A stretch of DNA of 64,000 bases from Diplonema japonicum (taxonomy: Eukaryota; Euglenozoa; Diplonemea; Diplonemida; Diplonemidae). Positions 29,120 through 39,060 of the stretch are shown here, in pieces (within the stretch, counting starts at the first letter, position 1; each line of letters opens with the position of its first letter). The notes beneath the pieces were generated by a model, which was given only the letters and a program-made list of their open reading frames with translations, was not told where the DNA came from and made no database searches. Made by a program: the position numbers and the translations under genes. The stretch is from NCBI GenBank assembly GCA_964019335.1, contig OZ025657.1:620001-684000 (forward strand), given 5' to 3'.

Positions 29120-31672
29120 TCATTTGGTGTAATTGACGGTCGAATCTGTTTGTATATTAACCCCAGACTTTTTTGTTTCACACCTTAACACCAACCTCTG
29201 CGCGCTGAACGTCAGTAAGCGGACATCCTGGCAAGTGTGCACCTGTAATGTTGCAACGAAGGAGGAACATACCTGCTTCGAGCCAATATGTGTGAGTCTC
29301 TTCCCTACAAAGGCGTCCAGTCCATGGAGTGCACCTGGGGACCATTCGTCCACGTCTTCCAATACAAGGCTATCTTCGCCTTGGAACTTTGCGCCGAGTG
29401 ACTCCGATATCTGCTTTTTAATAGTGATTTCATGTTCACGGGTCGCAGGTACGGATGCAGCGGGCGCAGGTGAAATTGCACGGAGGGAGTTCTCCAGTCG
29501 GCGAAGCTGTGCTTCCTTGCGTTCAGTATCTGCTTTTGCTTTTTCAATCAGGTCACGTGCCTTCTTTGATGCGGTTGGCGCCCTGTTCGGGGCACGTCGC
29601 ACGAAGTCCTCCTCCTGCCGCTCCACTTCCGCCCACCCTGCACTGACCTCGTCTCGTAATTCTCTGATAGCATCAAACCCAGCAGGCTGACCCTTGCTCC
29701 TCTTAACACTTGCACTACCACCACCTAAGGTTTTTGCGAGGTTCTTACTAAGTTTTTCTAACTCGGCATCCTTCCCGCTGTTCTCGGTGTTCATCTTTCG
29801 CATCTCTCGCTGCAAATCCTTCTTCTCTCTGCGAAGCTTCTCCACCTCTGCAGTCAGTCGCTCGCATCTTTCTGTATCTCTGATAACCGAGAGATCTTCA
29901 TTTCTCTGTTTTAGATCAAACAATTCTGTTCTCTGTTTTTCGATGTCGTTTGCGGCGGCCTGTTCTTGAAGGGCCGCTTGCTCGAGCTTTCCTTTTAGGA
30001 TTTCGATCTTTTTCATTGCACGCATAAGGCTGGCGTCGTTCTCTGTCTCCTGAGTACTTTGCAGTTGCTCGTGTTCTTCCCTTAATCTTCTGTACCTTTC
30101 TGTGAGGCTTCCCAGCTTGGCTTCTGCTTGGTCTTTTGAAATGCTGATTTCTTCAATTTTTTCCGTCAGCTCCAAGAGCTCCCTACGCAGCTGCTTGTTA
30201 TCTGCTTGCAGGGCATTTAAAGACGAATGTGAAGGAGCGGCCACAGCAGCGAAGTCTTTCTTCAGGTCCGAGATGTCTTGTTCCATATCGCGGCAGTTCT
30301 GCGTCAGCGTTCCGTTCTTCTCAATGAGTGTTTTCTTCTCTTGCTTTACCTTCTCCAATTCTGCCTCATGCCCGACTCCTGCATCACGTGAAGCATCTCT
30401 CTCCGTGCTGATGGCTGCCTTTAGTTCTTCGTTCTCAGTCTTTAAACGAGCCACACTTCTCTCCAAAGCCGTCAGATCAGACTTCAAACCAGACTCCCGC
30501 AGGGTCTGCTCCCTGAGCTGCTTTGTCACCGCCTCCACCTCCATCTCCTTGACTGCGATGACTTCCTTGTACCGCTCAGCCTCCTTCTGGAAGGTGTGGG
30601 ACCGCGTGGCCTCCAAAGCACTGCCCAAGCTGGACTCTGATCCTGGCGGTGTCATTAAACTGACGCTCTTCTTTGGCTCCTTGTATTCCTCGGATATCCC
30701 GGTCTTGGGAACATGTGCCCTCTTTTTAGACTTCTTCACCAGTACACGAACTTGTTTCGTCTTTCTTTTCTTTTTTCTGTTGTAGTCCGGGGATTCAGGA
30801 CCGATTTTCCCCACCCTCCCTTGTGCAGCAGCCGCTGCATGTTTTGCTATTATGTCTTCAACAGAAACAAGACCACCCTCATCCGAGCTGGATGCCAAGA
30901 CATCGGCGTTCGATTTCTCACTTGAAGACACAGTGGTGTAGGACGAGTAAGACTGCTCTTCGTAGTTGCTAGTGTACTCCGATGCCTCTTCGTCGGTTGT
31001 GTAGCCCACATGAGAAGAAGACCCAGCACGACTCCTGGGCGACACTGATGTCGATGAGGAAGATGCGCTCTGGTAGTGGAACTCTCTAGCATCATTCTTT
31101 AACTTAAAGATTTCGTCATAGAGAGACTCCGTGAGTCGTTTTTCTTTTTCGTATCTTGCTCTGTACATGGACTCTTGGGCTGCATCATCCTGACGTTTTA
31201 GCATGTTTTCTAAGCGTGAGGCCTTTTCAGTAGCAAGAAGGCGCTCCATCTCAGACGTGTCAAGGTTTTGCTGCAAGGCCACAATGGAGACTCTCCTGGA
31301 AACATTCTCTGGCAGTTTGTACGACTTCTCTAGCGACATATGTCGCTTCACTGATGCGGTGACCGAGCTCACGGACAGTTCCTCATAGCACCACCGCATC
31401 ACGAGGAGCTCGTTCCTTCGCTGAAGCTCCTTCGCGAACTTCTGCAACCTTCTCCTTTCCCGTGCCCACTGCCTCCATACATCCCACTTTCTCCGTACTA
31501 CTGTCTCTGCGTAGTGTCGCTCTAAGACCATCAGAGTCATAACACCACCGCAGCCAAGCCTTCTCAACCCGCTGCTCGTCCCTCGTTTGAGCATTTCATC
31601 AATCTTTCCAGCTGCGCCATCTATCTGGAGGATTGCCTTGGTGTGCGCCTCTTTCAAGCCCCGGATGTCCAT
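29120..31672 (-). CDS. Coiled-coil protein with C-terminal PDZ-like domain
   Basis: Exon 1 (31672..29273) and exon 2 (29242..29120) are joined over a 30-nt in-frame intron (29272..29243, GTATGT to TTACAG), giving 840 residues. The N-terminus has basic Trp/Arg helices (RRKWDVWRQWARERRRLQKF). A Ser-rich linker (about 200-330) and a long heptad coiled coil (about 370-700) follow. The last 100 residues resemble a PDZ fold: a SLGAKFQGEDSLVLEDV strand, then GLDAFVGKRLTHIGSKQ, completed by exon 2. The F(I/V)GxRLTH motif is common in PDZ-containing proteins of kinetoplastids (from memory). It is probably a cytoskeletal or flagellar scaffold; that is inference. ATG 31672 follows CACTCCCTCCAG by 8 nt; ATG 31726 is the alternative. 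Confidence 0.75.
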   Translation of the reverse strand: MDIRGLKEAHTKAILQIDGAAGKIDEMLKRGTSSGLRRLGCGGVMTLMVLERHYAETVVRRKWDVWRQWARERRRLQKFAKELQRRNELLVMRWCYEELSVSSVTASVKRHMSLEKSYKLPENVSRRVSIVALQQNLDTSEMERLLATEKASRLENMLKRQDDAAQESMYRARYEKEKRLTESLYDEIFKLKNDAREFHYQSASSSSTSVSPRSRAGSSSHVGYTTDEEASEYTSNYEEQSYSSYTTVSSSEKSNADVLASSSDEGGLVSVEDIIAKHAAAAAQGRVGKIGPESPDYNRKKKRKTKQVRVLVKKSKKRAHVPKTGISEEYKEPKKSVSLMTPPGSESSLGSALEATRSHTFQKEAERYKEVIAVKEMEVEAVTKQLREQTLRESGLKSDLTALERSVARLKTENEELKAAISTERDASRDAGVGHEAELEKVKQEKKTLIEKNGTLTQNCRDMEQDISDLKKDFAAVAAPSHSSLNALQADNKQLRRELLELTEKIEEISISKDQAEAKLGSLTERYRRLREEHEQLQSTQETENDASLMRAMKKIEILKGKLEQAALQEQAAANDIEKQRTELFDLKQRNEDLSVIRDTERCERLTAEVEKLRREKKDLQREMRKMNTENSGKDAELEKLSKNLAKTLGGGSASVKRSKGQPAGFDAIRELRDEVSAGWAEVERQEEDFVRRAPNRAPTASKKARDLIEKAKADTERKEAQLRRLENSLRAISPAPAASVPATREHEITIKKQISESLGAKFQGEDSLVLEDVDEWSPGALHGLDAFVGKRLTHIGSKQVCSSFVATLQVHTCQDVRLLTFSAQRLVLRCETKKSGVNIQTDSTVNYTK

Positions 31673-31833
31673 GTGAGATCCTGGAGGGAGTGATAAGTCA
31701 GAAACTTTAAAAACCCGGAATAACATCTAAGAGCAAGTGAGCAACATTGGATAGATTTAAGAATTTACACAAAAAGAAAACTGGTGAACAAAAGGCCGCT
31801 GACTTTTGTGAACTGCACAGAGAGAAACTGATA

Positions 31834-32526
31834 TCATTTCACACCCACTTTTTTGCCTGGAGGGGATGCACCCGGTGTAAGGGGCGTTCGGTAAAGAGAG
31901 TGCTGATAAGCTGACCCGCCTGAAAGCGGCTTCTTTACTTTGAATTGGGGTGGTGAGGTATGAGAGACGCTGTGAATTGCCTTGGTCTTGGTAGCAGATG
32001 GTGGGCGTGCCTGCTCGGCTTCTGTGTAGAGGAGTGTAATAGAGTCAATGAGTGATTTCTCTTTTTCCTTTAAGAGCGTGGGATCTAGTCTGCGGCCTGG
32101 AGCCTGTTTAGACTTCTCCGCCTGCCTCGAGGGTGATGGTGTGGATGGGACGCTGTGTTGTTTTGGTACTTTTTTTTTCATCTCCTTAAGGTCGTTCTGC
32201 AAAGCTTCAATAGTCGCATCCTTGAGCTTACTGTTTTTGGCCATTTCCTCAAAGTCTTTTTCTAACAGTTTATATTTACGCAGCAACTCGGACATCAGAT
32301 TTTGAATTTCAACCAGCTGCTCGATTTCCACGACCTGGCTACTCCCGTCGCCCAAGCACCCCAGTACAGCTTTCACTAGTAAGCCCTCCTCGCCTTTAGT
32401 TGCCTCCAGCACAGCCCTCAAGTCATTCTTCACCATGAATCCTATTGCCCTAGACATCTGGTTTTCAGTCACGTTTCTATTTTGAAGGGCGTGCTTCACC
32501 TTTTCTATCGTTCCTGCTGACGACAT
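31834..32526 (-). CDS. Small coiled-coil protein of unknown function
   Basis: A 230-residue protein. The N-terminal 65 residues form a helical, possibly ARM-like, unit (IGFMVKNDLRAVLEATKGEE). A coiled coil (about 68-120, ending LKEMKKK) and a basic Pro/Ser-rich tail with SPxR/TPG sites follow. The composition resembles basal-body or axonemal proteins, but no family is recognised. The ATG is followed by SSAGTIEKVKHALQ. Immediately upstream is a run of 19 C on the plus strand (G on the coding strand). It lies between the macro-domain gene and the PDZ gene, all on the minus strand. Confidence 0.65.
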   Translation of the reverse strand: MSSAGTIEKVKHALQNRNVTENQMSRAIGFMVKNDLRAVLEATKGEEGLLVKAVLGCLGDGSSQVVEIEQLVEIQNLMSELLRKYKLLEKDFEEMAKNSKLKDATIEALQNDLKEMKKKVPKQHSVPSTPSPSRQAEKSKQAPGRRLDPTLLKEKEKSLIDSITLLYTEAEQARPPSATKTKAIHSVSHTSPPQFKVKKPLSGGSAYQHSLYRTPLTPGASPPGKKVGVK

Positions 32527-32727
32527 TTCCCCCCCCCCCCCCCCCCTCCCCGCCCGGTTCTTTCCCTACCCTGTGATGTGTTATTTATTTTAGAAAAATA
32601 CAGACAATTGGTGTATTGGACAAGAGTTGGCTTCGTACTGAAATTAAAGTCCTATGTCAATTGAATTCAAACAACAAGGCAAGGAAGGCTAGGGTACTTC
32701 TTAGACAGGAAAAAAAAAAGAGTACAT

Positions 32728-33435
32728 CTACAGGTTATGGGCAGTAATGGCCGTATCAAATGCTTCAAGGAATAGGTGGATGCCGCCCATTTGCCTGGCA
32801 GACCGGTCACAGATGTCAATAGAGGTAAGTACAGGGTCCTGGGTTGTAGCTGCCCAGTTGAGGACCGCCTGGACAACAGCTTTCCGTGCAGCAAGTTGCT
32901 CTTGTTGTTTGATGTTGGTTGTGGGATGATAGTGTGTAAAGATACCGCCGCTGATGGCGGGGATTGTGCAGGATTTTGCGATAAGATAGTTTGAGGCGTT
33001 CAAGGAACGTGCAACGACCTTTCGGATCCTGGGCAAGACCATCCTGAACGTTCTGTCGCTAATTGGGTAATCGTTCCAGTTCGGGCCCACAGCGTGTACA
33101 ATGTACCTTACACCTTGTGAGGCCAGCCCCCCTGCCGCGTCTTGAACCCCTGCTTGCAATGTAGGTATTTTAAGCCCCTTATGTTCCGCTCCTTCATCAT
33201 CCCACCATGTCTTTTCCTTGCGCACCACTACATCAGGTTTGCAAGCGTTTCTTAAGGCACCCGACACCCCCCCGTCCATGGGCATGAAACTCAAGCTGTT
33301 TGCTGCGTTTACCACAACATCGCTGCAGACTTCAGTGATGTTAGCTTCAATGATGCGCACATGCACACGCCCAGGTCCCACCACCACCTCCCTGTGCACC
33401 TTCAAGAGGACCGGGGCCTCGCGGACGCCGGACAT
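32728..33435 (-). CDS. Macro domain protein (ADP-ribose binding or hydrolysing)
   Basis: This 235-residue protein is almost entirely a macro domain. It shows VVVNAANSLSFMPMDGGVSG (the ribose and diphosphate loop), YIVHAVGPNWND, and the second loop AISGGIFTHYHP. Macro domains bind ADP-ribose or remove it from proteins or nucleic acids. The NAAN and GG(V/I) residues needed for binding are present. Whether it is catalytic cannot be settled from sequence. ATG 33435 is the first in the frame. The protein has no extra targeting domain, so it may be cytosolic or nuclear. Confidence 0.9.
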   Translation of the reverse strand: MSGVREAPVLLKVHREVVVGPGRVHVRIIEANITEVCSDVVVNAANSLSFMPMDGGVSGALRNACKPDVVVRKEKTWWDDEGAEHKGLKIPTLQAGVQDAAGGLASQGVRYIVHAVGPNWNDYPISDRTFRMVLPRIRKVVARSLNASNYLIAKSCTIPAISGGIFTHYHPTTNIKQQEQLAARKAVVQAVLNWAATTQDPVLTSIDICDRSARQMGGIHLFLEAFDTAITAHNL

Positions 33436-33622
33436 TTTGTCTTTGTGGTATACGGCAAGGGCATAAACAAAGAATAAAGGAAGCTAGTAGGGAGAGGAAG
33501 GGAGAAGATGCAACTCCACGCAGATCCGTTTCAGGTTAGGTGAAATCTCCGGGGTTGGCAAATGAACGAGAGAGTGGATATAATCTTGAAACCGCAACTA
33601 CCGGCTGGTTTCATATGTGTAC

Positions 33623-34435
33623 CTACCTGATTTGCAACGTTATGTCAGTCCCGACGTTCAAACGAATTAACATGCGCAACTCGGAGTCGGATGTAACAAC
33701 GGTCCCTTCCCCGAGCTGCGTCCCCGCCTTCACATAATGTAGTTCCCGGCAGGTCTTCGCTGTCAGGCGGAGCTTTTGTTTTGCTGTCTGCAGCAGACAC
33801 TTTATGGATAGAGATGCCACATCAACCACAACGACTTTGTTCTGTACTGATTTTGGAGAGGACAATTCAATCCTCGCTGTCGGCTGTTCACGTGAGTACT
33901 TCGGACTGATTCCAATGTTTAGCCCAGTCATGCTCATTGCAACATCCGTCTTGTCTAGCCTCTGCAGGTTTATCTTTGAGAACTTGTTTGGTACCGAAGG
34001 CAGTGTGAGAATACGAGCCATTTCGGCAGCCCTCAAAAGCGTTGCATAATTGTCATAGAATACAGGGCTGTGATGGTCCACCACCATCACACCTGATGGC
34101 GATGGGATGAGTTCTGCATGTGTGACAGTGTGTGCTAGTTCATGGATGAAGGTCTGGATGAGCAACTCAATTGGCAACGGGCCCCTCTTTACCTCAGGTG
34201 GGTAAATGCCCACTGCGATGCGACGTACCTTCATTGCCGACGTGGTTGTGTTGCTGCCCTCCCAATGGTACTCAATGTCAGTGAGTCCATGGCAGTCGGC
34301 CATGTTCAGTTCATGTGATGCTTCTTCAATAGGATATTCCTGTGAGAGGCCAATCTCAGGCAGTGCTGTACACAAAAGGTCGCGAATTTCATGAAGCACA
34401 TTCAAAATGTCATCTGGTTGGCTGAAAGGAGACAT
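33623..34435 (-). CDS. HExxH metallopeptidase-like protein (WLM/SprT-like)
   Basis: A 270-residue protein. The metal-binding helix is LIQTFIHELAHTVTHAE (H98, E99, H102), with a third candidate ligand in VDHHSPVFYDN (H121/H122). This arrangement resembles WLM/DUF45 or SprT-like peptidases, some of which (Wss1, Spartan) cut DNA-protein crosslinks. The C-terminal 80 residues carry a beta-rich, ubiquitin-like pattern (VVVVDVASLSIKCLLQTAKQ then LHYVKAGTQLGEGTVV), so a peptidase plus ubiquitin-like arrangement is possible. This is the first gene of the left array next to the strand-switch region. The stop at 33623 overlaps a donor-like GTAGGT, so a small extra 3' exon cannot be excluded. Confidence 0.68.
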   Translation of the reverse strand: MSPFSQPDDILNVLHEIRDLLCTALPEIGLSQEYPIEEASHELNMADCHGLTDIEYHWEGSNTTTSAMKVRRIAVGIYPPEVKRGPLPIELLIQTFIHELAHTVTHAELIPSPSGVMVVDHHSPVFYDNYATLLRAAEMARILTLPSVPNKFSKINLQRLDKTDVAMSMTGLNIGISPKYSREQPTARIELSSPKSVQNKVVVVDVASLSIKCLLQTAKQKLRLTAKTCRELHYVKAGTQLGEGTVVTSDSELRMLIRLNVGTDITLQIR

Positions 34436-34685
34436 TTGAACAATCTGAGAACGGGGGTTGATTGAGTTGTAGTAAAAAAAAAAAAAAAAAAAAACCTGCT
34501 AAGAAAGTAAACTGACAACCATAAACTAACCCTTAGACTACCCAACTGCTTTGGTAGAAACAGAAAATGTGGGAAACTCTTCCTTAGTCCATCTAGACTG
34601 AAGGAAGGAAAGGAAGAGTGAAGTTCAAAAGATGTGAAACCTGTGTTAAATCAGTGTTGGTCCAGTGTTGTTACGAGAATGGGTT

Positions 34686-35060
34686 GCCCCCCCGAGATTT
34701 TCGGGGGGGGCATGGGGGGGCAAATCCAGGGGGGCAGGGGGGTGGGGGGGCAAAAAAAAATTTATAGTGTCCAAAAAAAAATTTTTTCCGCCCAAAAAAA
34801 GTTGTCAAAGACACCCAAAAATTGATTTTTTTCCAAAAAAAAAATTTTTTTTTCTCAAAAGTACCTATCCTAGGCCTTAATAGAGGCTTTTAGTGAAGTG
34901 GGGTGAAAGTGAGATGTTTGGGGGTCAAAAAAAAAGGTGCCCAAAAAAAATTATTTTTCACATGAACAAGTGGTCAAAAACACCTGAAGAGTGGTTTTTT
35001 ACCTCAGAAAAATTGATTTTTTTCTAAAAGGGTACCTATATCAGGCCTAGTAATGGTCTA
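34686..35060. repeat. Degenerate A/T-rich tandem repeat
   Basis: A G-run block (34686-34750) is followed by two diverged tandem units of roughly 170 bp. Each contains GCCCAAAAAAA, GTCAAA.ACACC, ATTGATTTTTTTC and AAAAG.GTACCTAT ending near AGGCCT. No coding capacity is seen. Confidence 0.55.
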
Positions 35061-35159
35061 TCTGTTGGTTTTCTCTCCTTTATGACTTACCCTTCTCATT
35101 CTTTGTATTTACCCCCCTTTTTTTACTGTACTTTATTGGGTGCATGCATTGTTGTTATG

Positions 35160-35560
35160 GGAAAAAACCCAGGGGGGCAAAAAATTTTTTCTTTTCTAGG
35201 GACCCTCACTCATTTAGCACCCTCAAAACAGACTTTTTTGGAAATTTTTGGCCAAAAAAATTTTTTGGCTTGTGTTTTTTACCACCATGGAACCCTGGAG
35301 GGTCTGATAGACAGCCAAATTGTTGAACATGCTTGTGTAAGGGAAGTCGGAAAAAAAGAAGGGTGGGACAGAGAAAGGGAAAAAAGGGAAAGGGGAAGAG
35401 GGAGAAAGAGAGGAAGGAGGAGGGAGAAGGGGTTCTGTTCCGTTTTAGGGGATGGGATGGGACTGACCAACACTGTCCCAGGGGACCCCAAACTTGGGGT
35501 CACTTTGGCAATTTTTGACCCCAAAATTTTTTTTCTGGAAATAGCCAGAAAACATGAAAT
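35160..35560. repeat. Copy of an A/T-rich interspersed repeat
   Basis: The blocks GCACCCTCAAAA.(C/T)(A/G)GACTTTTTT and GGAAATTTTTGG are shared with 38.76-39.06 kb, where two further diverged copies lie. A purine-rich GGGAAA stretch occupies 35340-35440. It is non-coding as far as I can see. Confidence 0.5.
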
Positions 35561-35873
35561 TTATATTAACCATCTACCAATGAGTGTCTTTATAGAGACG
35601 ATTTGAAAAAAAATCTTTTGCGCAAAGGGCTTTCAATGCAATACAGCCTGGCCACTTCTCGCATCCAGGGTCCTGTGTGGAAAATATGAAAAATATAAAC
35701 TAAATGCTGCCCTAACTTAACAAGAAAAAGAAAAAAAAAAAGAAAAAAAAAAAGAGACATTTAAGGGTACCTGCGGTATGTGACAGGATGCCTGAAAAAA
35801 AACGCCAGCCCAAATTTACCCTTAAAAATCACTTCAAAAAAGGGTGCCCAGAAAGAGGCTGGAAGAGGACATT

Positions 35874-36356
35874 ATGAGTGATGGTAGCACTGATGGCTCA
35901 TCCCTATTATGCAATTTTGGTACAGACAGTGATTCTGATATGAATTCGACTGATTCTGAGTCACAGCAGGGTGATTGGACAGCAAAGCTGGAGTGGTTGG
36001 AAGGCATCTGGTTTTGTGAAGATTGGAATCCTTGTGGACCCTGTTTTGACATCAGAGGCTCAATGCCATTCCATATATTCTCCCAAATGCTCGCCCCAAA
36101 TGTTATTTGGGTCATAATTTCAAACAATGTGGCAAATGCGGCTAAAAAAGGTGTTTCCCTGGATCTCAATGCTGCTTCTTTGCATACCTTCCTAGGTGTC
36201 CTTTTGTCAATGGACTTGGATATCAAGCCAGATTATTCTGACTACTGGCACACTGGCTCCACATCTCTCAACCACACCCCTGGGCATGCCACCATTATGT
36301 CAAGAGACTGCTTTTTGACTGTACTGAATTCTGGGAAATCTGTGTTTCCACAGTGA
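35874..36356 (+). pseudogene. Truncated piggyBac-type transposase (N-terminal part)
   Basis: The frame runs from ATG 35874 to a TGA at 36354-36356, about 160 residues. An acidic Ser/Asp-rich start is followed by a region matching the piggyBac transposase entry domain: PFHIFSQMLAPNVIWVIISN, then LHTFLGVLLSMDLDIKPDYS with YW, and IMSRDCFLTVL. The DDE catalytic region that should follow is missing. After the stop another frame reads to 36500 (IMDAPKKQGHKPKDVHPVG) and ends near an AATAAAG. The element cannot transpose by itself. Confidence 0.75.
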
Positions 36357-36711
36357 AACAAACAAGTGTGCTGACTTCTACCTATTGCAAAGGCCTCTCA
36401 GAGATCATGGATGCCCCAAAGAAGCAAGGCCACAAGCCCAAGGACGTGCATCCTGTGGGGCACCCAGTTCCACCAGCACATGTGCCTGAACCTATTTAAT
36501 TTTTAAACCTAATAAAGAAAGTGTAAATCTCCTAATCAAGATTTTTTAGTACCAGTGTTGCCAAAATGGGCTGAAAATTAAAGTACCTGTGGTTACTTAA
36601 TCAAAAATCACCATCTCTAATCAGGCCTTCCCATACCTGGCATGGCCACTGGCTCCTTTTTTTCTGCTGCTTTGGTATTTTGAAGTTATTTGGGGAGCTT
36701 GGGTAAGCTGA

Positions 36712-36945
36712 CTAAGTTACCCTTACCCACAGAAGAGTTACCCACAGAAGAGTTACCCCCAGAAACTGGGAACAAGGCCTAGCCAAAAGTGGGCAAATTG
36801 GGAGGAAAAAGTAGTCCAACTTGGAACTGAGCCAAGGCAAAAGTTGGCCAATTGAGCTGAACCTGGGGGGAAATAGCAAACTGAGAGGAAAAAGTAGCCC
36901 CACTGGGAACCAAACTGAGGCAAAAATTGGCCTACTGAGGTATAT
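36712..36945. repeat. Short tandem duplications
   Basis: ACCCACAGAAGAGTT repeats at 36725-36755. A longer diverged unit beginning GAGGAAAAAGTAG repeats at about 36800 and 36884, including AAAGTTGGCC/AAAATTGGCC. This is non-coding. Confidence 0.5.
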
Positions 36946-37039
36946 TATTTACAGAAACCCCACTTTGCACCTATCTACTCTGGTGCACTACAGCTGCAGG
37001 TATGTACAAATGTCTGGAAATGTTGTATTTGGATGTAAT

Positions 37040-38295
37040 ATAACCCGGCTGTGGTGATTGATGCAGGGGGTACACCACAGCCAAGTTGTAGCTTCTTCTG
37101 CATTCTGTGTTGTGTCCTTAATGTGTGTGGTGTTCAGCTCAACCCCAGCCAGGGTGTCCTGGGTAACCAAGATTCTGCTTGTGCAGGATTGGGCCATTCC
37201 ATTCCCTTCTACCAAACTGAAAGTCAGAACTTGGCAGAATGGCAGAACCGGAACTTGGTGGAACAGGGAATTCCTTACTTTTTTTTTTGTTTTAACAATA
37301 TTATTGTCGAGACTAAAAACTCAGTGTAATGAGCTATTTTATTAGGTAAAATTTCACTTGTGCACACAAACAAATGGAGTGTCAACCTAGTTTTTTCCCC
37401 CCCCCCTTTTTTTTTCCTCTTTGCATCATCAAGGTTGAAAGTGGTGACTATATCACCACAACACTGACAGCACAATATTCCATGTCGTGTCCTTAATGTG
37501 TGCAGTGTGCAGCTCAACACCAGCCATGGCCCTGGTAACTAAGATTCTGGGCAGTTCATCACCCTGAGCATCTGCAATACATTCCTCCACTTGGGCACAA
37601 CCAGTGATGACCAACATGGAGGTCAACAGTGAACAACACATCTGATGTACTTCTTATATTTCCATGTTATCCCCACCACCTGAATGATATATATATGAGT
37701 TAAAAGAGGCTGGTGTTGGTGGTGCCCTGCACAAGAACTGTCTGCTTGATTACAGGGGTGCACCACAACCGAGTTGTAGCTTCTTCTGCATTCTGTGTCA
37801 TGTCTTTAATGTGTGTGGTGTAGTTTGCTGCCTGTTTGTCACCCTAAGCATCTGCATTATGTTCTTCCACTTGGGAGCTACCAGTGATGACCAATGAGGA
37901 GGTCAACAGTGAACAACACATCTGATGTTTTTTCATGCAATCCCCACCACCTTTGGAATAATATACAAGAGTTAAAGGAGGCTGGTGTTGGCAGTGCCCT
38001 GCACAAGAACTGTCTACTTGATTACAGGGGGTGCACCACAGCCGTGTTGTAGCTTCTTCTGCATTCTGCATCATGTCCTTAATCACTGCAGCCAAGTTGT
38101 AGCTTCTTCTGTGCTCTGTGTTGTGTCCTTAATGTGTGCAGGGTTCACCTCAACCCTAGCTGGGGCACCCTGGGTAACCAAGATTCTGCACTCGTGTGGT
38201 TTGCTCAGTGATGACTGATGAGGAGGTCAACAGTGAACAACACATCTGATGTTTTTCTTATATTTTCATGTTATCCCCACCACCTGAAAAAGAAG

Positions 38296-38300
<5 letters not shown>
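37040..38300 (+). repeat. Cluster of about four diverged copies of the interspersed repeat
   Basis: Copies start near 37050, 37480, 37705 and 37980. Shared blocks are AAGTTGTAGCTTCTTCTGCA, GTGTCCTTAATGTGTG, GGTAACCAAGATTCTGC, GAGGTCAACAGTGAACAACA and TTATCCCCACCACCTGAA. The full unit resembles 24480-24812, but most CpGs are TpG or CpA here. The block interrupts the piggyBac-like element, so it accumulated after or within it. Confidence 0.7.
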
Positions 38301-38329
<29 letters not shown>

Positions 38330-38619
38330 CTTTACCAACTTGGTTGAGGGTTTTATACCTAAGGTACCGAGGAGGGTGAACGAGGGGCCAAGGCCACACC
38401 AGAGCAGAAAGGTTTGATCAAGAGATAGATTGAGACTCTTCAGGCATCCTGCCACATACTGCAGGTACCCTTAAATGTCTCTTTTCTTTTTTTCTTCTTT
38501 TTTTTCTTTGTTTTGTTGTTGTTGTTGTCTCTCAGTACCTGTGTAACATCTTTTCTTGTAGACATCTGTTTTTTTGTTTGAACTCTGCAGCAAAAAAAAG
38601 GGGGGGATGTGGTGTTGTG

Positions 38620-38745
38620 GTTGTATCTTGTACAGTCTGGTTCAGTCCAGTCCGGTCTGGTCCAGTCCAGTCAGTCCAGCATAATTGGGTCGAAATTCAC
38701 ACTGGATCCAGTCCAGTCTGGTCCAGTCTAGTCTAGTCCTAATTA
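38620..38745. repeat. CCAGTC minisatellite
   Basis: Irregular tandem units built on GGTCCAGTCCAGTC/CTGGTCCAGTCTAGTC occupy 38640-38735, interrupted by unique sequence in the middle. Non-coding. Confidence 0.6.
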
Positions 38746-38755
38746 GGATTCACCC

Positions 38756-39060
38756 ATCACTGTTGGGGGCTGAAAAAAAAATTTTTTTTTGGGGTCACCT
38801 GGTCACTCAGGCACCCTCAAAATGGACTTTTTTTTATTTTTTTGCAAAAAGAAATTTTTTTTTCCCCAGCAGTGCCCTTACCAAGGCTGACTTTGCCATT
38901 TTTTGGGATTTTTCCAAAGGGAAATTTGGCCTTGGGGGGTGAAAAAAAAATTTTTTTTTCTGGGGCCACATGGCACTTGGGCACTCTCAAAATAGAGATT
39001 TTTTTATTTTTTTGGAAAAAAAAATTTTTTCCCCTCTGGTAGAGCCCTTACCAAGGCTGA
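38756..39060. repeat. Two tandem copies of an A/T-rich repeat
   Basis: Two diverged units of about 170 bp (38765-38900 and 38935-39060) share GGGG(G/T)(C/G)TGAAAAAAAAATTTTTTTTT, CACCTCAAAA or CTCTCAAAAT, and CCCTTACCAAGGCTGA. A related copy lies near 35200. Non-coding. Confidence 0.6.

Larger units (their letters stand above)
35752..38484 (+). mobile_element. piggyBac-like element with terminal inverted repeats, internally decayed
   Basis: The sequence at 35752-35797 recurs inverted at 38439-38484 with only two or three differences over 46 bp. The core is GGGTACCTGC.GTATGTG.C and then AGGATGCCTGA. TTAA, the piggyBac target, lies directly outside the GGGTACC at both ends (35761-35764 and 38471-38474). 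However, the flanking AGAGACAT is also symmetric, so the exact boundary is uncertain. A transposase fragment lies just inside the left end, and the rest is filled by other repeats. Lone copies of the same end occur near 40393-40436 and 59617-59656. Confidence 0.75.

Noticed and set aside
35761..38474. Simple TTAA target-site duplication for the piggyBac-like element
   Set aside because: TTAA is present on both sides, but the sequence beyond is also mirrored, so it cannot be taken as a proven target duplication.
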